Source: COE1 sp949066965
GTDB lineage: Bacteria > Bacillota > Clostridia > Lachnospirales > Lachnospiraceae
Assembly: GCA_949066965.1 (NCBI GenBank)
Contig: CARTDA010000021.1
Span: forward strand, 1-64,000
Length of the DNA: 64,000 nucleotides
Direction: 5' to 3'
How positions within the stretch are numbered: position 1 is the stretch's first letter; each line of letters opens with the position of its first letter. The position numbers and the translations under genes are program-made. Shown here piece after piece: positions 35,458 through 43,544 of the stretch. Below the pieces are notes generated by a model. That model worked only from the letters and a program-made list of their open reading frames with translations. It was not told the origin of the DNA and ran no database searches.

Positions 35458-36426
35458 TTATGGGCGGCTGATAAGGCGGCTTAGCTTCTGCACTATAGGA
35501 ATGGAAAGACAGGAGCCGGCTGCCGCCAGACGGTTTTTTAGCCGTGCCTGCTTATCAGCCAGCACCGCTTTTCTGTATTTTTTAATTTCATGGACAAGCC
35601 GGCTGTACGCGTCCGCATGATTCTTTTTGTCAAATCCCCCGCTTGACAGCAGGTCAAAGCATGCGCTGAAATGTCTGGAAATGGCGGCTTTTTTTAATTC
35701 CGGATGTTTTTCTTCCATATATAAGATGCATTCGCCCGTAAAGGAAATATAATCCATACGCCGCCTGTCAAATTCCCTGTTCACGATACTGTCCCTGCGC
35801 TGGAAATAGAAATATTTCTCCGCATCCCCGCAGACAATTTTATCCGCCTTGTCAAACAGCCTGTACATGACTGCGACATCCTCATGCAGCTTTCCTTTCG
35901 GAAAACGAATGTCGCGAAACAATGCTGCCTGGAATAACCTCCCCCACGCAGCGGTTATCATTCCCCTCTGGTACAGCAGCCGAAACAATCCCTCCCCGGA
36001 ATCATATATATCGACCGAAGTGCCCGCACTGCCCGCACCGTTTTCTTCCTTTTCATACACTTTCCGGTAACCGCAGACTGCTATCTGTGCATGATTCCGG
36101 GACAAAAGCCCGTAGAGATAGGCAATGTAATCTGCCGCTATCCAGTCGTCGCTATCCACAAATGAATAGTACTCGCCCTGCGCTGCCTGCATCCCCACAT
36201 TTCTGGCATCCGACAGCCCCCCATTGTCCTTGTGGACGGCTCTGACCCGCGCATCTTTTGCGGCATATGCGTCACACGCCTCTCCCGAGCTGTCTGACGA
36301 GCCGTCATCGACCAGTATTACATCAAGTTTTCTGTAGGTCTGGGCAAGTATGCTGTCGACACAGCGCGCCAGGTATTTCTCCACATTATACACTGGCACA
36401 ATAACGCTAATCAATGGTTCATTCAT
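35458..36426 (-). CDS. Glycosyltransferase family 2
   Basis: 322 residues. ISVIVPVYNVEKYLARCVDS, VILVDDGSSDSSGEACDAY, VRAVHKDNGGLSDARNVGMQ and YYSFVDSDDWIAADYIAYL are the standard GT2 blocks, with SDD as the metal site near residue 95. IRFPKGKLHEDVAVMYRLFD carries the catalytic-base ED. Such EpsJ/CpsI-like enzymes add hexoses or hexosamines to lipid-linked glycans. The start overlaps the end of the GT4 gene by 8 bp, so the two are translationally coupled. Confidence 0.92.
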   Translation of the reverse strand: MNEPLISVIVPVYNVEKYLARCVDSILAQTYRKLDVILVDDGSSDSSGEACDAYAAKDARVRAVHKDNGGLSDARNVGMQAAQGEYYSFVDSDDWIAADYIAYLYGLLSRNHAQIAVCGYRKVYEKEENGAGSAGTSVDIYDSGEGLFRLLYQRGMITAAWGRLFQAALFRDIRFPKGKLHEDVAVMYRLFDKADKIVCGDAEKYFYFQRRDSIVNREFDRRRMDYISFTGECILYMEEKHPELKKAAISRHFSACFDLLSSGGFDKKNHADAYSRLVHEIKKYRKAVLADKQARLKNRLAAAGSCLSIPIVQKLSRLISRP

Positions 36427-37564
36427 CCTGCAGCAGCTCCTCTACCTTCTCTGTCAGCCTGTCCCACGAAAACCGGTGCGCTTCTCTTTTCACGTTTTCC
36501 ACAAATGTTTCCTCCATGCCGTCCTGGTAAAAACGGACAACGGCATCCGCAAGCTGCCGGGGATTTCGCGGCTCCACAACGTATCCCGTGCTGTTATCCG
36601 TCACGACATCGGGCAGCCCGCCCACACTGGTCACGAGAACCGGCTTCTGGAATCCGTAGGCTATCTGCACAATCCCGCTCTGCGTCGCCGACTCATAGGG
36701 AAGGACAACCATGTCGCTTGCAGAAAAGTATACCTCCACCTCATTGTCGGGTGTGTAGCCGTCTACCACCTCGACGCAGTCCTGCACCTGGTTCTGCTCA
36801 ATCAGGTGCAGGTAGTCCTCCTTGTCGCTGCCAAAGGCGCCCACCACCAGGAGGGTGATGTCATCCAGCTGCTCCCTGATGGCGGGCATTGCCTGTATCA
36901 GATACCTTAGTCCCTTATAATCCCGCACAAAGCCAAAGAACAGCAGCAATTTCCCATTTAAGTTTCTGTTTCCGGAAAGCCGCATCAGCTCGTCTCTTGC
37001 CTGTGCCTTTGTCAGGTTCCGGATTTGAAACGCATTGTATGTCGGATGGGGATTCTGCCTGTAACATGCATCCGGCTTGATTGTAAGCAAATCGGCGCCG
37101 TCGCTCTGTGAATGTACAAGAAAATAATCTGCCTTTTTCAGCGTCATCCTTGTCAGAAACCTGTCCATCGGAAAACGCTCGTGTGGAAAAACATTGTGGC
37201 ACACAAACATTTTCTTTGTCTTTTTTCCAAGCGCTGCTTCCAGTATGCGGTAGCATGGTGCAAAATACGGATGCCACCACTGCATGATGACCACGTCCGG
37301 ACGCATTTTTTTTATTTTATGCGCAGTGTGGATAATATTCAGCGGATTCGCGGTGTGGATAAGAAACTGTGCCTCTTTTACCTCAAACATATCGTTTCTG
37401 TAATCCTTCTGTTCTTTCCGAAACAGGAACCTGGGATACTGCATTTTATAGGAAATCATCCTGACATCAAATTTTTTTGACAGTGCCTGATACATCAGGC
37501 TTGTATAATGCGCGATGCCGCCTTTATATGGATACACCGGTCCAATCAGTACTATTTTTTTCAT
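36419..37564 (-). CDS. Glycosyltransferase family 4
   Basis: 381 residues. VLIGPVYPYKGGIAHYTSLM gives the glycine-rich N-terminal loop; MFVCHNVFPHERFPMDRFLT and VGAFGSDKEDYLHLIEQNQV follow; and YESATQSGIVQIAYGFQKPV is the position of the E-x7-E nucleotide-sugar motif, here with Q and Y in place of the usual second-half residues. It is the first gene of the three-gene glycosyltransferase operon. The divergent nrdG-type gene starts 127 bp away. Confidence 0.88.
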   Translation of the reverse strand: MKKIVLIGPVYPYKGGIAHYTSLMYQALSKKFDVRMISYKMQYPRFLFRKEQKDYRNDMFEVKEAQFLIHTANPLNIIHTAHKIKKMRPDVVIMQWWHPYFAPCYRILEAALGKKTKKMFVCHNVFPHERFPMDRFLTRMTLKKADYFLVHSQSDGADLLTIKPDACYRQNPHPTYNAFQIRNLTKAQARDELMRLSGNRNLNGKLLLFFGFVRDYKGLRYLIQAMPAIREQLDDITLLVVGAFGSDKEDYLHLIEQNQVQDCVEVVDGYTPDNEVEVYFSASDMVVLPYESATQSGIVQIAYGFQKPVLVTSVGGLPDVVTDNSTGYVVEPRNPRQLADAVVRFYQDGMEETFVENVKREAHRFSWDRLTEKVEELLQDE

Positions 37565-37641
37565 TTGTCATCCACTCTCTTTTCCCAATTGTATTTATCA
37601 TAGCATTTATTTTATCGGGGTGCAAACCTTTTTATACAAAG

Positions 37642-37671
37642 TAGACAGTTCCATGGATGGTGATATATAAT
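37642..37671 (+). promoter_or_regulatory. Predicted promoter of the nrdG-type gene
   Basis: TAGACA (37642-37647), 18 bp, TATAAT (37666-37671), 20 bp before the ATG at 37692. GGAGG follows the -10 box directly, so the leader is very short. Confidence 0.55.
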
Positions 37672-37691
37672 GAAAACGGAGGTGGTTACAT

Positions 37692-38399
37692 ATGCTGATA
37701 CTGGGTCTTACCAAGACTACACTGCTGGATTTTCCGGGACATGTTGCCGCTGCCCTTTTCACTGGCGGCTGCAATTTCAGGTGTCCCTATTGCCATAACA
37801 GGGATATTGTGCTAAAGACGGATGCAGCCGCGTCGCTTGCCGAGGAAGAAATTTTTACTTTTCTGGACAAAAGGCGCAATGTGCTTGAAGGCGTGTGCAT
37901 CACGGGCGGCGAACCGACATTACACGATGACCTGCCGGACTTTATTGGACGTGTCAAAAAACTGGGCTATCTCGTAAAGCTTGACACGAATGGGACAAAC
38001 CCGGATATGCTGGATTCCCTGATTTGCGATGGGCTGATTGACTACTGCGCAATGGATATCAAAAATGCCCCGCAAAAATATGCCGCCACCGTCGGTTTTC
38101 CTGACGCGGCAGATTCCTTTCCCCTTTCGGATGTCAATCAGTCCGCTCATACGCTCCTGAATCAGCAAAAGATTCCTTATGAATTCCGCACCACGGTCGT
38201 AAGAGAACTGCACAGCGGGGAGGATATGGTTTCCATTGCCAAATGGATAGCTGGCGCAAGGGCGTATTTTTTGCAGTCCTATGTGGACAGTGCGGGCGTT
38301 CTCCTGCCCGGATATCACGCGCATTCCGAGGAAACACTGCATTCCTTTGCAGACCTTTGCAGGCCCCTGGTTCCCTCCGTCGCTCTAAGGGGCTGTTAA
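37692..38399 (+). CDS. nrdG: Anaerobic ribonucleotide reductase activating protein, radical SAM
   Basis: 235 residues. FTGGCNFRCPYCHNRDI (about 24-40) has the CxxxCxxC cluster-binding motif; VCITGGEPTLHDDL is the SAM-binding GGE motif; KLDTNGTNPDML is the third strand motif. It fits the NrdG2-type activases that install the glycyl radical on the class III reductase NrdD. The N-terminus GLTKTTLLDFPGHVAAALF is typical of this subfamily. No nrdD gene is in the window, so the enzyme it activates must be encoded elsewhere. GGAGG precedes the ATG. Confidence 0.88.
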   Translation: MLILGLTKTTLLDFPGHVAAALFTGGCNFRCPYCHNRDIVLKTDAAASLAEEEIFTFLDKRRNVLEGVCITGGEPTLHDDLPDFIGRVKKLGYLVKLDTNGTNPDMLDSLICDGLIDYCAMDIKNAPQKYAATVGFPDAADSFPLSDVNQSAHTLLNQQKIPYEFRTTVVRELHSGEDMVSIAKWIAGARAYFLQSYVDSAGVLLPGYHAHSEETLHSFADLCRPLVPSVALRGC

Positions 38400-38410
38400 G
38401 AAGTCGTTCC

Positions 38411-39283
38411 TTATATCTCCACGCGCTTCATGTAGTATCCGAAGCACCCCTTGTATACCTTGTTGTCCGCATCCTGCTGCATCCGCGCCTCGCCGTTCTC
38501 AAAGCCCTCGAATCCGAACATCTGCGCAATGCGCTGTTCCCGCTCATAATATACGCCCGGCACGCCGAGATAATATTTGATATTGCTTTTTGCCGTCCCG
38601 CCCTCGGTATACCGGAACAGAAGCAGCTGACGGTAATTGTAATAGGCATGCAGCACAAACGAGTTTGTCGCCAGCTCATGATACTGCTGTGTCAGTATCA
38701 CTGCGTCCTTGGGTCTGATTACGATGCTCTGCGCCTCCGGGCAGATATGTACCTGCGGATAAATTTTCATGAGCTGCTGCCACTTGTCCTCGTGAATCTC
38801 ATCATAAATATCCTGACATCCTGCATTATCCTGCGAAGTCCTCTCATTTACAGCATAACTTTTGTCGTGTTCTACAGCCACGCTTGTATCACGGGATGCC
38901 GCTTTCCCGACGCTGACAGCATTTTGCGCCTCCGGCGGCACATCTGCCGTCTTTTCCGTGCTGTGTGTCTGCGGCACATCATCCCTCAGGACACAGATGC
39001 CCTTACGGCTTCCGTAGAACGGTATCTCTATCCGCATGCAATGTACGAAATCCACTTTGTCATTCCACTTCAATTTCTCCATGCTGTAGCCGTTTCTGAC
39101 CGCAATTGCCCCCATCAGAATCCGCTCGTCATATTCGTTCACGGCGTATACCCTGCAGCTGTTCCCGCATTGCAGCGGCACCCCCCGCAGCCCTATGCTG
39201 ACACCGTCATTTTCCACCCGCAGAAATCCGATATTGCGCTCCTTCTTTCCATTATTCATATAATCAATATAAAAAAACTGCAC
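38411..39283 (-). CDS. DUF6128-like protein of unknown function
   Basis: 290 residues from a GTG at 39283 with GGAGG 6 bases upstream. Residues 1-100 form a compact beta-rich domain (ERNIGFLRVENDGVSIGLRG, VYAVNEYDERILMG). About 100-160 is a low-complexity linker rich in Ala, Ser and Asp. About 165-290 is a second domain with LTQQYHELATNSFVLHAYYN, YLGVPGVYYEREQRIAQMFG and YKGCFGYYMKRVEI. The domain order and final motifs resemble DUF6128 proteins found in Clostridia; I am fairly but not fully sure of that name. No signal peptide or membrane segment. It is convergent with nrdG, with an 11-bp gap. Confidence 0.7.
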   Translation of the reverse strand: MQFFYIDYMNNGKKERNIGFLRVENDGVSIGLRGVPLQCGNSCRVYAVNEYDERILMGAIAVRNGYSMEKLKWNDKVDFVHCMRIEIPFYGSRKGICVLRDDVPQTHSTEKTADVPPEAQNAVSVGKAASRDTSVAVEHDKSYAVNERTSQDNAGCQDIYDEIHEDKWQQLMKIYPQVHICPEAQSIVIRPKDAVILTQQYHELATNSFVLHAYYNYRQLLLFRYTEGGTAKSNIKYYLGVPGVYYEREQRIAQMFGFEGFENGEARMQQDADNKVYKGCFGYYMKRVEI

Positions 39284-39381
39284 GCTGCACCTCCCGCATC
39301 ATTTATATTCCCGCTACTTTGATGAACATCTGAATAGTAATACATTACTCTAATGTATGTCCACCAATGTGTGATTATGCC

Positions 39382-39410
39382 TTGAATCATGCCGTTTCAT
39401 ATGGTAGAAT
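39382..39410 (+). promoter_or_regulatory. Predicted promoter upstream of repeat R2 and the Uma2 gene
   Basis: TTGAAT (39382-39387), 17 bp, TAGAAT (39405-39410). Transcription would start near 39417, placing the whole R2 element in the 5' leader of the Uma2-type gene. Confidence 0.5.
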
Positions 39411-39427
39411 CATGATAGAGAAAAGAT

Positions 39428-39564
39428 GTAACAGTTCAGCCCAGGACTTTGCACTTGCTGCAAAGTCCGTGAAACGGCGTAGTGGCTGAGGTGCATCAAG
39501 CCACCACGAAGTGGTTTTGCATGGCTTGATGCTTGTAACAGGAATCCGAAGGCTGAACTGTTAC
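39428..39564 (+). repeat. Dispersed repeat family R2, copy 2 (best preserved)
   Basis: 137 bp with perfect inverted ends GTAACAGTTCAGCC and GGCTGAACTGTTAC. Two internal stems are perfect: GGACTTTGC with GCAAAGTCC, and GCATCAAGCCA with TGGCTTGATGC enclosing CCAC/GTGG. The layout suits a folded RNA or a small non-autonomous element. It lies between a promoter and the Uma2-type gene. Confidence 0.82.
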
Positions 39565-39584
39565 AAAAAGAATGGAGGATTATT

Positions 39585-40142
39585 ATGGCACTACTGGCAG
39601 GAGAATATCAAAAAACGGAAAAAATAGACGGCGTCATCTACAACATGTCCCCCTCCCCAAATTATCTGCATGGGGTTGTAAATAACAATATTAACACAAT
39701 CATAAAAAACAGTCTAAAGGACAGCTTATGTCTCGTATTCATCGAAAATCTTGATTTCCGGTATCAGCCGGAGGTCAGTGACGACTACACGATTCCTGAC
39801 ATTATGATTGTCTGCGACAGAAACAAGATAAAAGGAGGATGCTATCTGGGCGTTCCCAAATTTATCGTGGAAACGTTAAGCCCCTCCACAGCCATGCGTG
39901 ACGTGACTGCCAAAAAAGACATCTACGAAACCGCCGGTGTCCTGGAATACTGGATTGTATCCCCAAGGGAGCGCGGTGTCCAGATTTACTATCTCAGGGA
40001 TGGAAAGTATGTACTTGAAAACAGTTATATTCTGGAGGACAACAAAGAAGATGAACATTACAATGCCGAAACAGTCATAAGCCTGAGGGCATTTCCCCAT
40101 ATCCAGATGACCCTCGCAGATATTTTTGAGGGTGTCGAATAA
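39585..40142 (+). CDS. Uma2 family PD-(D/E)XK endonuclease-like protein
   Basis: 185 residues. IDGVIYNMSPSPNYLHGVVN, IPDIMIVCDRNKI with the catalytic-type Asp near 73, GVPKFIVETLSPSTAMRD and KKDIYETAGVLEYWIVSP match the Uma2 (DUF820) restriction-endonuclease-like fold in order: E, then LSPST, then the KxxxY helix and EYW strand. Uma2 proteins are abundant in cyanobacteria and Clostridia; a biological role is not established. GGAGG precedes the ATG. The leader contains repeat R2 copy 2, and a terminator follows directly, so it is a single-gene unit. Confidence 0.92.
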   Translation: MALLAGEYQKTEKIDGVIYNMSPSPNYLHGVVNNNINTIIKNSLKDSLCLVFIENLDFRYQPEVSDDYTIPDIMIVCDRNKIKGGCYLGVPKFIVETLSPSTAMRDVTAKKDIYETAGVLEYWIVSPRERGVQIYYLRDGKYVLENSYILEDNKEDEHYNAETVISLRAFPHIQMTLADIFEGVE

Positions 40143-40154
40143 TCTCAAAAAGCC

Positions 40155-40187
40155 AAAAATCAAGCGAAAATTTTTCGCTTGATTTTT
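40155..40187. terminator. Bidirectional terminator
   Basis: AAAAATCAAGCGAAAA and TTTTTCGCTTGATTTTT form a nearly perfect stem with A and T runs on both sides. It lies between the convergent Uma2-type gene and the PucR-type regulator gene and can serve both. Confidence 0.85.
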
Positions 40188-40190
40188 GTT

Positions 40191-41276
40191 TTACTCGAGT
40201 GAGTCAATATATTTCATATAATTGACAACCATCAGCGCAATCTTGAAAGTCAGGGCATCATCAAATTTCCTGATGTCAAGCCCGGTTGACTGATGCAGCT
40301 TCTCTATCCTGTATACCAGCGTGTTCCTGTGCACATAAAGCTGCCTGGAAGTCTCCGACACGTTCAGGTTGTTGTCAAAGAATTTCTGGACGGTCGTGAG
40401 TATCTCATCATCCAAATCGTCCGGAATGTTGTCGCCGAAAATTTCCTTCATAAAAATACGGCACAGATTTATCGGAAGCTGGTAAATCAACCGTCCGATT
40501 CCCAGTGTGTTGTATGCGACAATGGATTTCTCCATATAGAATATCATGCCGACATCCCGCGCCATCTTCGCTTCCTTATAGGATTTGGACACCTCCCTGA
40601 GCTCCCCGACAATCGTGCCATAAGATACCTTTGCAATCAGCATCGCCTCAGACCCCAGCATATCCACAATAACCTGGGCAGTCTGCTCAACCTCGTCATA
40701 GGCATCCATGGAACTGACATCCTTTATCAGTATGATATTTTTCTGCTCAACAGCCGTCAGATAAAAACCAGGCTGCTCGCCGAAAATGTTTTTCAGCATT
40801 TCCATTGAAATATTGTCCTTGTCATTCTGTGCCTCGACAAGACATACGACCCTTGGCACCTCCGATTCGATATGGAGCTTCTTTGCCCGGTTGTATATAT
40901 CGACCAGGAGCAGATTGTCAAGCAGGAGATTCTGGAAAAAGTTATTCTTGTCAAAATGCTCCTTGTAGGCAATCACAAGATTCTGAATCTGGCTGACTGC
41001 CACTTTTCCAATCATATACGCATCCGCGCCCGCACCCTTCGCAATCAACACATAGAGCACATCACCGTCCTCAAGGATTTTCAGCATATGGTATCCGCCT
41101 ATAATCTGGCTGTCGGCAGGGGAATCAATAAAATTCCGTATCAGCTCCTGTGAAATATCCTTGCTGTCAAAGGTGGACGCAACGGTAAGTCCCTCCATGT
41201 CTATCACACACAAGTCAATCTTTGTTATCACTTTTAACTCATCTATGCTTGTCTGAATTACCTGATTTGAAATCAT
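40191..41276 (-). CDS. PucR/CdaR-type transcriptional regulator
   Basis: 361 residues. The N-terminal part (1-130) with LCVIDMEGLTVASTFD, GGYHMLKILEDGDVLYVLIA and AYMIGKVAVSQI resembles the sugar-diacid recognition domain of CdaR-like proteins. A GGDEF-like middle domain follows (about 130-280), then the PucR-type helix-turn-helix SETSRQLYVHRNTLVYRIEK near 300-325 and DIRKFDDALTFKIALMV. This helix-turn-helix family (HTH_30) regulates carbon-source genes in response to small acids. The gene comes after the sugar ABC ATPase gene, with a terminator between them. The ligand is unknown. Confidence 0.88.
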   Translation of the reverse strand: MISNQVIQTSIDELKVITKIDLCVIDMEGLTVASTFDSKDISQELIRNFIDSPADSQIIGGYHMLKILEDGDVLYVLIAKGAGADAYMIGKVAVSQIQNLVIAYKEHFDKNNFFQNLLLDNLLLVDIYNRAKKLHIESEVPRVVCLVEAQNDKDNISMEMLKNIFGEQPGFYLTAVEQKNIILIKDVSSMDAYDEVEQTAQVIVDMLGSEAMLIAKVSYGTIVGELREVSKSYKEAKMARDVGMIFYMEKSIVAYNTLGIGRLIYQLPINLCRIFMKEIFGDNIPDDLDDEILTTVQKFFDNNLNVSETSRQLYVHRNTLVYRIEKLHQSTGLDIRKFDDALTFKIALMVVNYMKYIDSLE

Positions 41277-41307
41277 TTGCTAACGCTCTCCTCCATGTGA
41301 TGATAAA

Positions 41308-41333
41308 ACCCGAGTGAATTTCTTCACCCGGGT
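41308..41333 (-). terminator. Terminator after the sugar ABC ATPase gene
   Basis: ACCCGAGTGAA and TTCACCCGGGT form a stem with one A-C mismatch around a 4-base loop. On the minus strand it is followed by TTTTATC; on the plus strand by ATTTTTC. Confidence 0.65.
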
Positions 41334-41365
41334 ATTTTTCTTGAAAAATATAGCCAGGACTATTA

Positions 41366-42478
41366 CTAGTTTGTAATAATCTTCTCTGTTTCCTTATCGA
41401 ATACGTGAATCTTCTCGATGTCGATAGCAAACTTAACCTTATCGCCAGGTCTAGCAGTTGTTCTGGGGTCAACCCTTGCCGTGATAGGGAACTCTGCCAG
41501 ATCAGCATACAGGAATACTTCTGCACCGAGGAGCTCGTATACACGGATTGTTGTCTCAAATGTGCTCTCGGACTTTGCTTCTACCATCATCTGTGAATCG
41601 TAAATATCTTCCGGTCTGATACCGAATGTTACAGTCTTTCCGCCGTAGCCGCCTTCGATGAGCTTCTTTGACTTCGCGGGAGGAAGTGGAATGGAAAGTC
41701 CTGCAACCTTCAAGCATGCCGTGTCACCCTTTACTTCTACAGTGGCATCGATAAAGTTCATCTGCGGTGAACCCATGAATCCTGCTACGAACAGGTTCTG
41801 TGGCTTCTCATATAAGTTCTGCGGTGTATCTACCTGCTGAACAACACCATCCTTCATAACGACGATACGTGTACCAAGTGTCATAGCCTCTGTCTGGTCA
41901 TGTGTAACGTAGATGATGGTTGTGCCGAGTCTCTGATGAAGCTTTGCAATCTCGATACGCATCTGTACACGGAGCTTGGCATCCAGGTTTGAAAGAGGCT
42001 CATCCATGAGGAATACCTTAGGATTACGTACAATGGCACGTCCCATGGCAACACGCTGTCTCTGACCACCTGACAAAGCCTTTGGCTTTCTGTCAAGGAG
42101 TGCTGTCAGGTCAAGAATCTTAGCTGCTTCCTTAACCATCTTATCAATTTCATTCTTAGGAACTTTTCTTAATTTAAGACCGAATGCCATGTTGTCATAT
42201 ACAGACATGTGCGGATACAGAGCGTAGTTCTGGAATACCATCGCGATATCTCTGTCCTTCGGCTCAACGTCGTTTACCAGTCTGTCGCCAATCTTTAACT
42301 CACCGGAAGAAATGTCCTCGAGACCTGCAATCATACGAAGTGTAGTAGACTTACCACATCCTGAAGGTCCAACGAAGATGATGAACTCCTTGTCAGCGAT
42401 TTCAAGGTTAAAGTTCTTAACAGCCTCGAATCCATTAGGGTATACTTTACATACATTTTTTAAAGATAAACTTGCCAT
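41366..42478 (-). CDS. Multi-sugar ABC importer ATPase (MsmX/UgpC/MalK family)
   Basis: 370 residues. Walker A is IIFVGPSGCGKSTTLRMIAG (about 33-52), signature KALSGGQRQRVAMGRA (about 132-147), and Walker B VFLMDEPLSNLDAKLR. The C-terminal extension (about 240-370), with VTFGIRPEDIY and the final AIDIEKIHVFDKETEKI, is the OB-fold regulatory domain of the CUT1 ATPases. In Firmicutes one such ATPase, MsmX, often energises several sugar importers, and the absence of permease genes here fits that. GGGAGG precedes the ATG. 42479-42732 upstream shows no gene and presumably contains the promoter; no clear boxes were found. Confidence 0.92.
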   Translation of the reverse strand: MASLSLKNVCKVYPNGFEAVKNFNLEIADKEFIIFVGPSGCGKSTTLRMIAGLEDISSGELKIGDRLVNDVEPKDRDIAMVFQNYALYPHMSVYDNMAFGLKLRKVPKNEIDKMVKEAAKILDLTALLDRKPKALSGGQRQRVAMGRAIVRNPKVFLMDEPLSNLDAKLRVQMRIEIAKLHQRLGTTIIYVTHDQTEAMTLGTRIVVMKDGVVQQVDTPQNLYEKPQNLFVAGFMGSPQMNFIDATVEVKGDTACLKVAGLSIPLPPAKSKKLIEGGYGGKTVTFGIRPEDIYDSQMMVEAKSESTFETTIRVYELLGAEVFLYADLAEFPITARVDPRTTARPGDKVKFAIDIEKIHVFDKETEKIITN

Positions 42479-42732
42479 TTTAAAATGCCTCCCGAATTAT
42501 TTTTTTGACGTTGAAAGTGTAAGACATCCTTCCAACAAGTTGTTTTTCATGTTATAAGTATAAATTAAAATCCACCAAAATGCTATGCCACAAATCCACA
42601 AAGTTTTTTATGGGCTTATGTAACAATTGCTTACCACACATAACCTGTACCATTTTTTCCCATGCATGGTGAACAACTTGACCAATTTCGCAGAATTATT
42701 TTATACAACTTAACCAACCCAAAAGCACTTTT

Positions 42733-43524
42733 TCATGCTTCATGGTCATTATCATCCTGATTTTCGGACAATTCGACGAATCTTCCATTTTGATACACTT
42801 TGTTGGGCGCTGTCGTTTCGGCAACAATACCATAATCGCCACGTTCCATGCGGTCACTTTCAGCAAATATGCCATCATCTGCCTCCTTGTCCGTTTCCGA
42901 CTGCTGGCTCCTGTCCACGAGCGCATCCTCATACTTCTTGAATACACGCAAAAGCAAAAAAGATTTTGCATAAATAACAACGCCAAACGACATCAGGATA
43001 AGCACCGGAAATGTCTGCGGCACGAAGTAAAATACCACAACGGGCAGCGCATAAATAACAACCAGGACAAATGCCGTCGGCAGATGTGACAATGCCATTA
43101 AAAAAGCGTTTTTTATTGTGTTTTTTATCGGGTTGACAAACCGTGCCTGCAGCGGAAAGACAAATACCAGTCCCATCAGGAGCACCATCGTCACAGTCAC
43201 CATGGCAATCTGTATCCACTGCGCAAACTCAATGCCGGAGTAGGCTATGATGCGGTAATCTACCGTCAGCACACATAGTATCACAAGCACAATCAGCCAC
43301 ATTGCTGTCGCCTGCTTAAAATTCTCCTTAAATGCCTTCCAGAAACCTTTCATGATATAGGTCTCCTCATTCTTCACCATCTTAAATCCCATGTAATATG
43401 CCGCTGAAAAAGAAGCTCCTATCGTGAAGACCGGAATGCTGAATATCATGAACATCACATTTAATATCATGATGTCCGCAACCTTATTCAAAAAATTCAT
43501 TAACGGGCTGTCAAGTTTAAACAT
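42733..43524 (-). CDS. YesL family (DUF624) membrane protein
   Basis: 263 residues. The first half has four to five hydrophobic helices: FLNKVADIMILNVMFMIFSI, PVFTIGASFSAAYYMGFKMV, FWKAFKENFKQATAMWLIVL, and QARFVNPIKNTIKNAFLMAL. This is the DUF624/YesL family, usually encoded beside oligosaccharide ABC importers. The C-terminal 60 residues are acidic and low in hydrophobicity (ENQDDNDHEA at the end), longer than in most family members. GGAG precedes the ATG. Nearness to the MsmX-type ATPase supports a link to sugar uptake; the exact role is not known. Confidence 0.88.
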   Translation of the reverse strand: MFKLDSPLMNFLNKVADIMILNVMFMIFSIPVFTIGASFSAAYYMGFKMVKNEETYIMKGFWKAFKENFKQATAMWLIVLVILCVLTVDYRIIAYSGIEFAQWIQIAMVTVTMVLLMGLVFVFPLQARFVNPIKNTIKNAFLMALSHLPTAFVLVVIYALPVVVFYFVPQTFPVLILMSFGVVIYAKSFLLLRVFKKYEDALVDRSQQSETDKEADDGIFAESDRMERGDYGIVAETTAPNKVYQNGRFVELSENQDDNDHEA

Positions 43525-43544
43525 TTATCTAACTCTCCTTATCC

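Noticed and set aside
38243..39322. Open frame of 359 codons on the plus strand
   Set aside because: Antisense to the DUF6128-like gene, and begins inside nrdG in another frame.
41334..42732. Missing permease or binding-protein genes beside the sugar ABC ATPase
   Set aside because: None found on either strand; MsmX-type ATPases are commonly encoded apart from the importers they serve.
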